NCBI GenBank assembly: GCA_902729315.2
Contig: LR746268.1
Location: 5,997,501-6,061,500, forward strand
Length of the DNA: 64,000 nucleotides
From: Spirodela intermedia
Lineage: Eukaryota; Streptophyta; Magnoliopsida; Alismatales; Araceae
Reading direction: 5' to 3'
Shown: positions 62,680 to 64,000 of the stretch, piece after piece
Numbering within the stretch: the stretch's first letter is position 1
How the letters are laid out: the number at the start of each line of letters is the position of its first letter
The notes under the pieces: generated by a model
The model's input: only the letters and a program-made list of their open reading frames with translations
Database searches by the model: none
What the model was told of the DNA's origin: nothing
Position numbers and translations under genes: made by a program

Positions 62680-64000
62680 TCAGAAGTTGTGCTGCAGGAA
62701 GAGGTCCTCGCGAGGGGAAGCGGGGCCGATCTCCTCCTCCAAGCACCTCAATCCGTCGCAGGCGGCGTTCCCCGCCTGGTTGCTCTTACCTTCGAGGTTC
62801 TTCAGCTCTGCGTCGCCGTCCGACGCCGAGGACTTCCTCCTCTGGGAGGACGCCACGCTGGGGAAGGTGATCCACGACGGCGCCCTGAACTCGAACCTCT
62901 GGTCCTCCGACTCGGCCATGTCGTTCTCCGAGCAGGAGCGGTTGGAGGATCTCTGCGAGGCCTTCTTGTGCAGGCGACTGCTCCCAAGCACCACCTCGGT
63001 GGGGAGGATCGGCTGCTCGTTGCAGGGGCTCCCCATCAGCAGCGCCAGTGCCCTCTCCAGCACCGTTGTCACCTTGTCCATGGACGGCCGCTCCTTCCCC
63101 CGCATCTTCACACACTTGCAGGCCATCGCGGCAATCCTCTTCAGCGCCTCCAGATCCGCCGGCGGCTTCAGCGCCGGATCCAACACCGCCGCGATGTCGC
63201 CGGCTCTGATCAGCGGCACCGCCCACTCCACGATGTTGCCCTCCTCGTACTGCATGTCGATCGCCTTCCGGCCACTCAAGATCTCCAGCAGCAGGACCCC
63301 AAAGCTGTAGACGTCGGATTTGGTGGTGAGGTAGTGGAGCCTGTAGTACTCCGGATCGAGGTAACCTAGGGTTCCGGCGGGGAGCTCAGACAGGGGAGAG
63401 CTGCTATCTGCAGGTCCCAGGAGAGAGAGTCCGAAATCTGCAACCCTAGCGTTGTGTTCTTCATCGATGAGGATGTTGGAAGATTTGATGTCCCGGTGGA
63501 TAACCGGGGGGCAAGCGTATCCGTGCAGGTACTCGATCCCGCGAGCAGCTTGGACGGCGATGGTCACCCGCCTGATCCAGTCCAGTTGCTCCTTAAGCTT
63601 GGGGTCCTTGCCGTGGAGGTGCTGATGCAGAGACCCGTGGGCCATGAACTCGTAGACCAGAAGCCTCTCGCCGCCCTCCTCGCAGAATCCGAGCAGGTTG
63701 AGCAGATGAGCGTGGTTCAGCCTGGAGAGCAGGTCGAGCTCCGTGCGGAACTCCTTGGAGTTCTTCTTCAGGTCGGGCGCCACAATGGCCCTCTTCACTG
63801 CAACCACGGTCCCGTCCTTGAGGACGCCCTTGAAGACGCAGGAGAAGCTTCCCCTCCCCACTTGGGACTCCTCGCTGAACCCACCCGTGGCCCTCTCCAG
63901 GTCCCCGTACGAGAACACCCGAGCTCTGCTGATCTTCAGCTCCTCCAGGTCATGCCGGGTCTTTGGAGTCTCCTTCTGAACGGAGCAAACCCTAATGTTG
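62680..64000 (-). CDS. ACR4: CRINKLY4/ACR4-type receptor kinase, C-terminal part (truncated by window edge)
   Basis: CR4/ACR4 receptor-like kinases act at the plasma membrane in epidermis and root-tip cell-fate control. The open frame enters from the right edge (the frame is open to 64000) and ends at 62680-62682, giving about 439 residues. Juxtamembrane text VQKETPKTRHDLEELKISRA leads into a Ser/Thr kinase domain: Gly loop GRGSFSCVFKG, catalytic Lys in VAVKRA, HRDIKSSNIL, DFGLSLLG, GTLGYLDPEYY, TKSDVYSFGVLLLEILSGRK. A Ser-rich tail ends LEEEIGPASPREDLFLQHNF, very like the family C terminus. No intron is seen, as expected for this family. The seven CRINKLY4 repeats, TNFR-like domain and membrane segment must lie beyond the window. 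GC content is much higher than in the neighbouring genes. Confidence 0.95.
   Translation of the reverse strand, partial: NIRVCSVQKETPKTRHDLEELKISRARVFSYGDLERATGGFSEESQVGRGSFSCVFKGVLKDGTVVAVKRAIVAPDLKKNSKEFRTELDLLSRLNHAHLLNLLGFCEEGGERLLVYEFMAHGSLHQHLHGKDPKLKEQLDWIRRVTIAVQAARGIEYLHGYACPPVIHRDIKSSNILIDEEHNARVADFGLSLLGPADSSSPLSELPAGTLGYLDPEYYRLHYLTTKSDVYSFGVLLLEILSGRKAIDMQYEEGNIVEWAVPLIRAGDIAAVLDPALKPPADLEALKRIAAMACKCVKMRGKERPSMDKVTTVLERALALLMGSPCNEQPILPTEVVLGSSRLHKKASQRSSNRSCSENDMAESEDQRFEFRAPSWITFPSVASSQRRKSSASDGDAELKNLEGKSNQAGNAACDGLRCLEEEIGPASPREDLFLQHNF

Noticed and set aside
62687-63369. Plus-strand open frames of 207 and 226 codons opposite the kinase gene
   Set aside because: They are antisense shadows of a GC-rich coding exon; the minus-strand kinase reading explains the openness.

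Overview
The window is nuclear DNA from a flowering plant. The evidence is short exons with GT-AG introns in AT-rich flanks, plant-type proteins (a CRINKLY4/ACR4 receptor kinase, an SRL2-type EFR3 protein, the farnesyltransferase alpha subunit), a nuclear tRNA-Thr, and decayed Ty1/copia and Ty3/gypsy elements. GC-rich coding sequence in the intronless kinase gene beside AT-rich introns hints at a monocot, but that is only an impression. All splice models were read by eye from intron consensus, reading-phase agreement and remembered protein families; no alignment or search was run.

Layout. 1-2838: 3' part of an unrecognised plant gene (+). 3221-6188: complete five-exon protein farnesyltransferase/geranylgeranyltransferase-I alpha subunit (+). 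6294-11040: copy A of a 4.7-kb duplicated segment, holding a complete NTH1-type endonuclease III gene (-), a shared divergent promoter, and only the first exon of a neighbouring dsRBD-protein gene (+). 11041-34183: 23 kb of nested repeats: a gene fragment of CTR9, two gypsy relics on the minus strand, a copia relic inserted into one of them, a pair of inverted LTR-like repeats, and a fragment of a MUT9-like casein-kinase-1 gene. 34184-38975: copy B of the duplicated segment with a second complete NTH1. 38440-43737: the full dsRBD-protein gene (+). 44363-55427: complete 18-exon EFR3/SRL2-like gene (-). 56899-61821: plant homologue of SPRING/C12orf49 (+). 62167-62238: tRNA-Thr(UGU). 62680-64000: C-terminal kinase part of CRINKLY4/ACR4 (-), cut by the window edge.

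Interpretation. The host genes look like ordinary unrelated housekeeping and signalling genes. The main structural event is a tandem duplication of NTH1, its promoter and the first exon of its neighbour, with 23 kb of repeats lying exactly between the two copies. Both NTH1 copies keep an open frame of about 393 codons through eleven exons, but copy A has a GT-to-GC change at one splice donor and several changes in a conserved motif. I saw no CRISPR array, operon-like system or clearly new biochemical system. The points most worth following are the NTH1 pair, the orphan promoter plus exon in copy A, the two gene fragments carried in the repeat block, and the little-studied dsRBD and SPRING-like genes.
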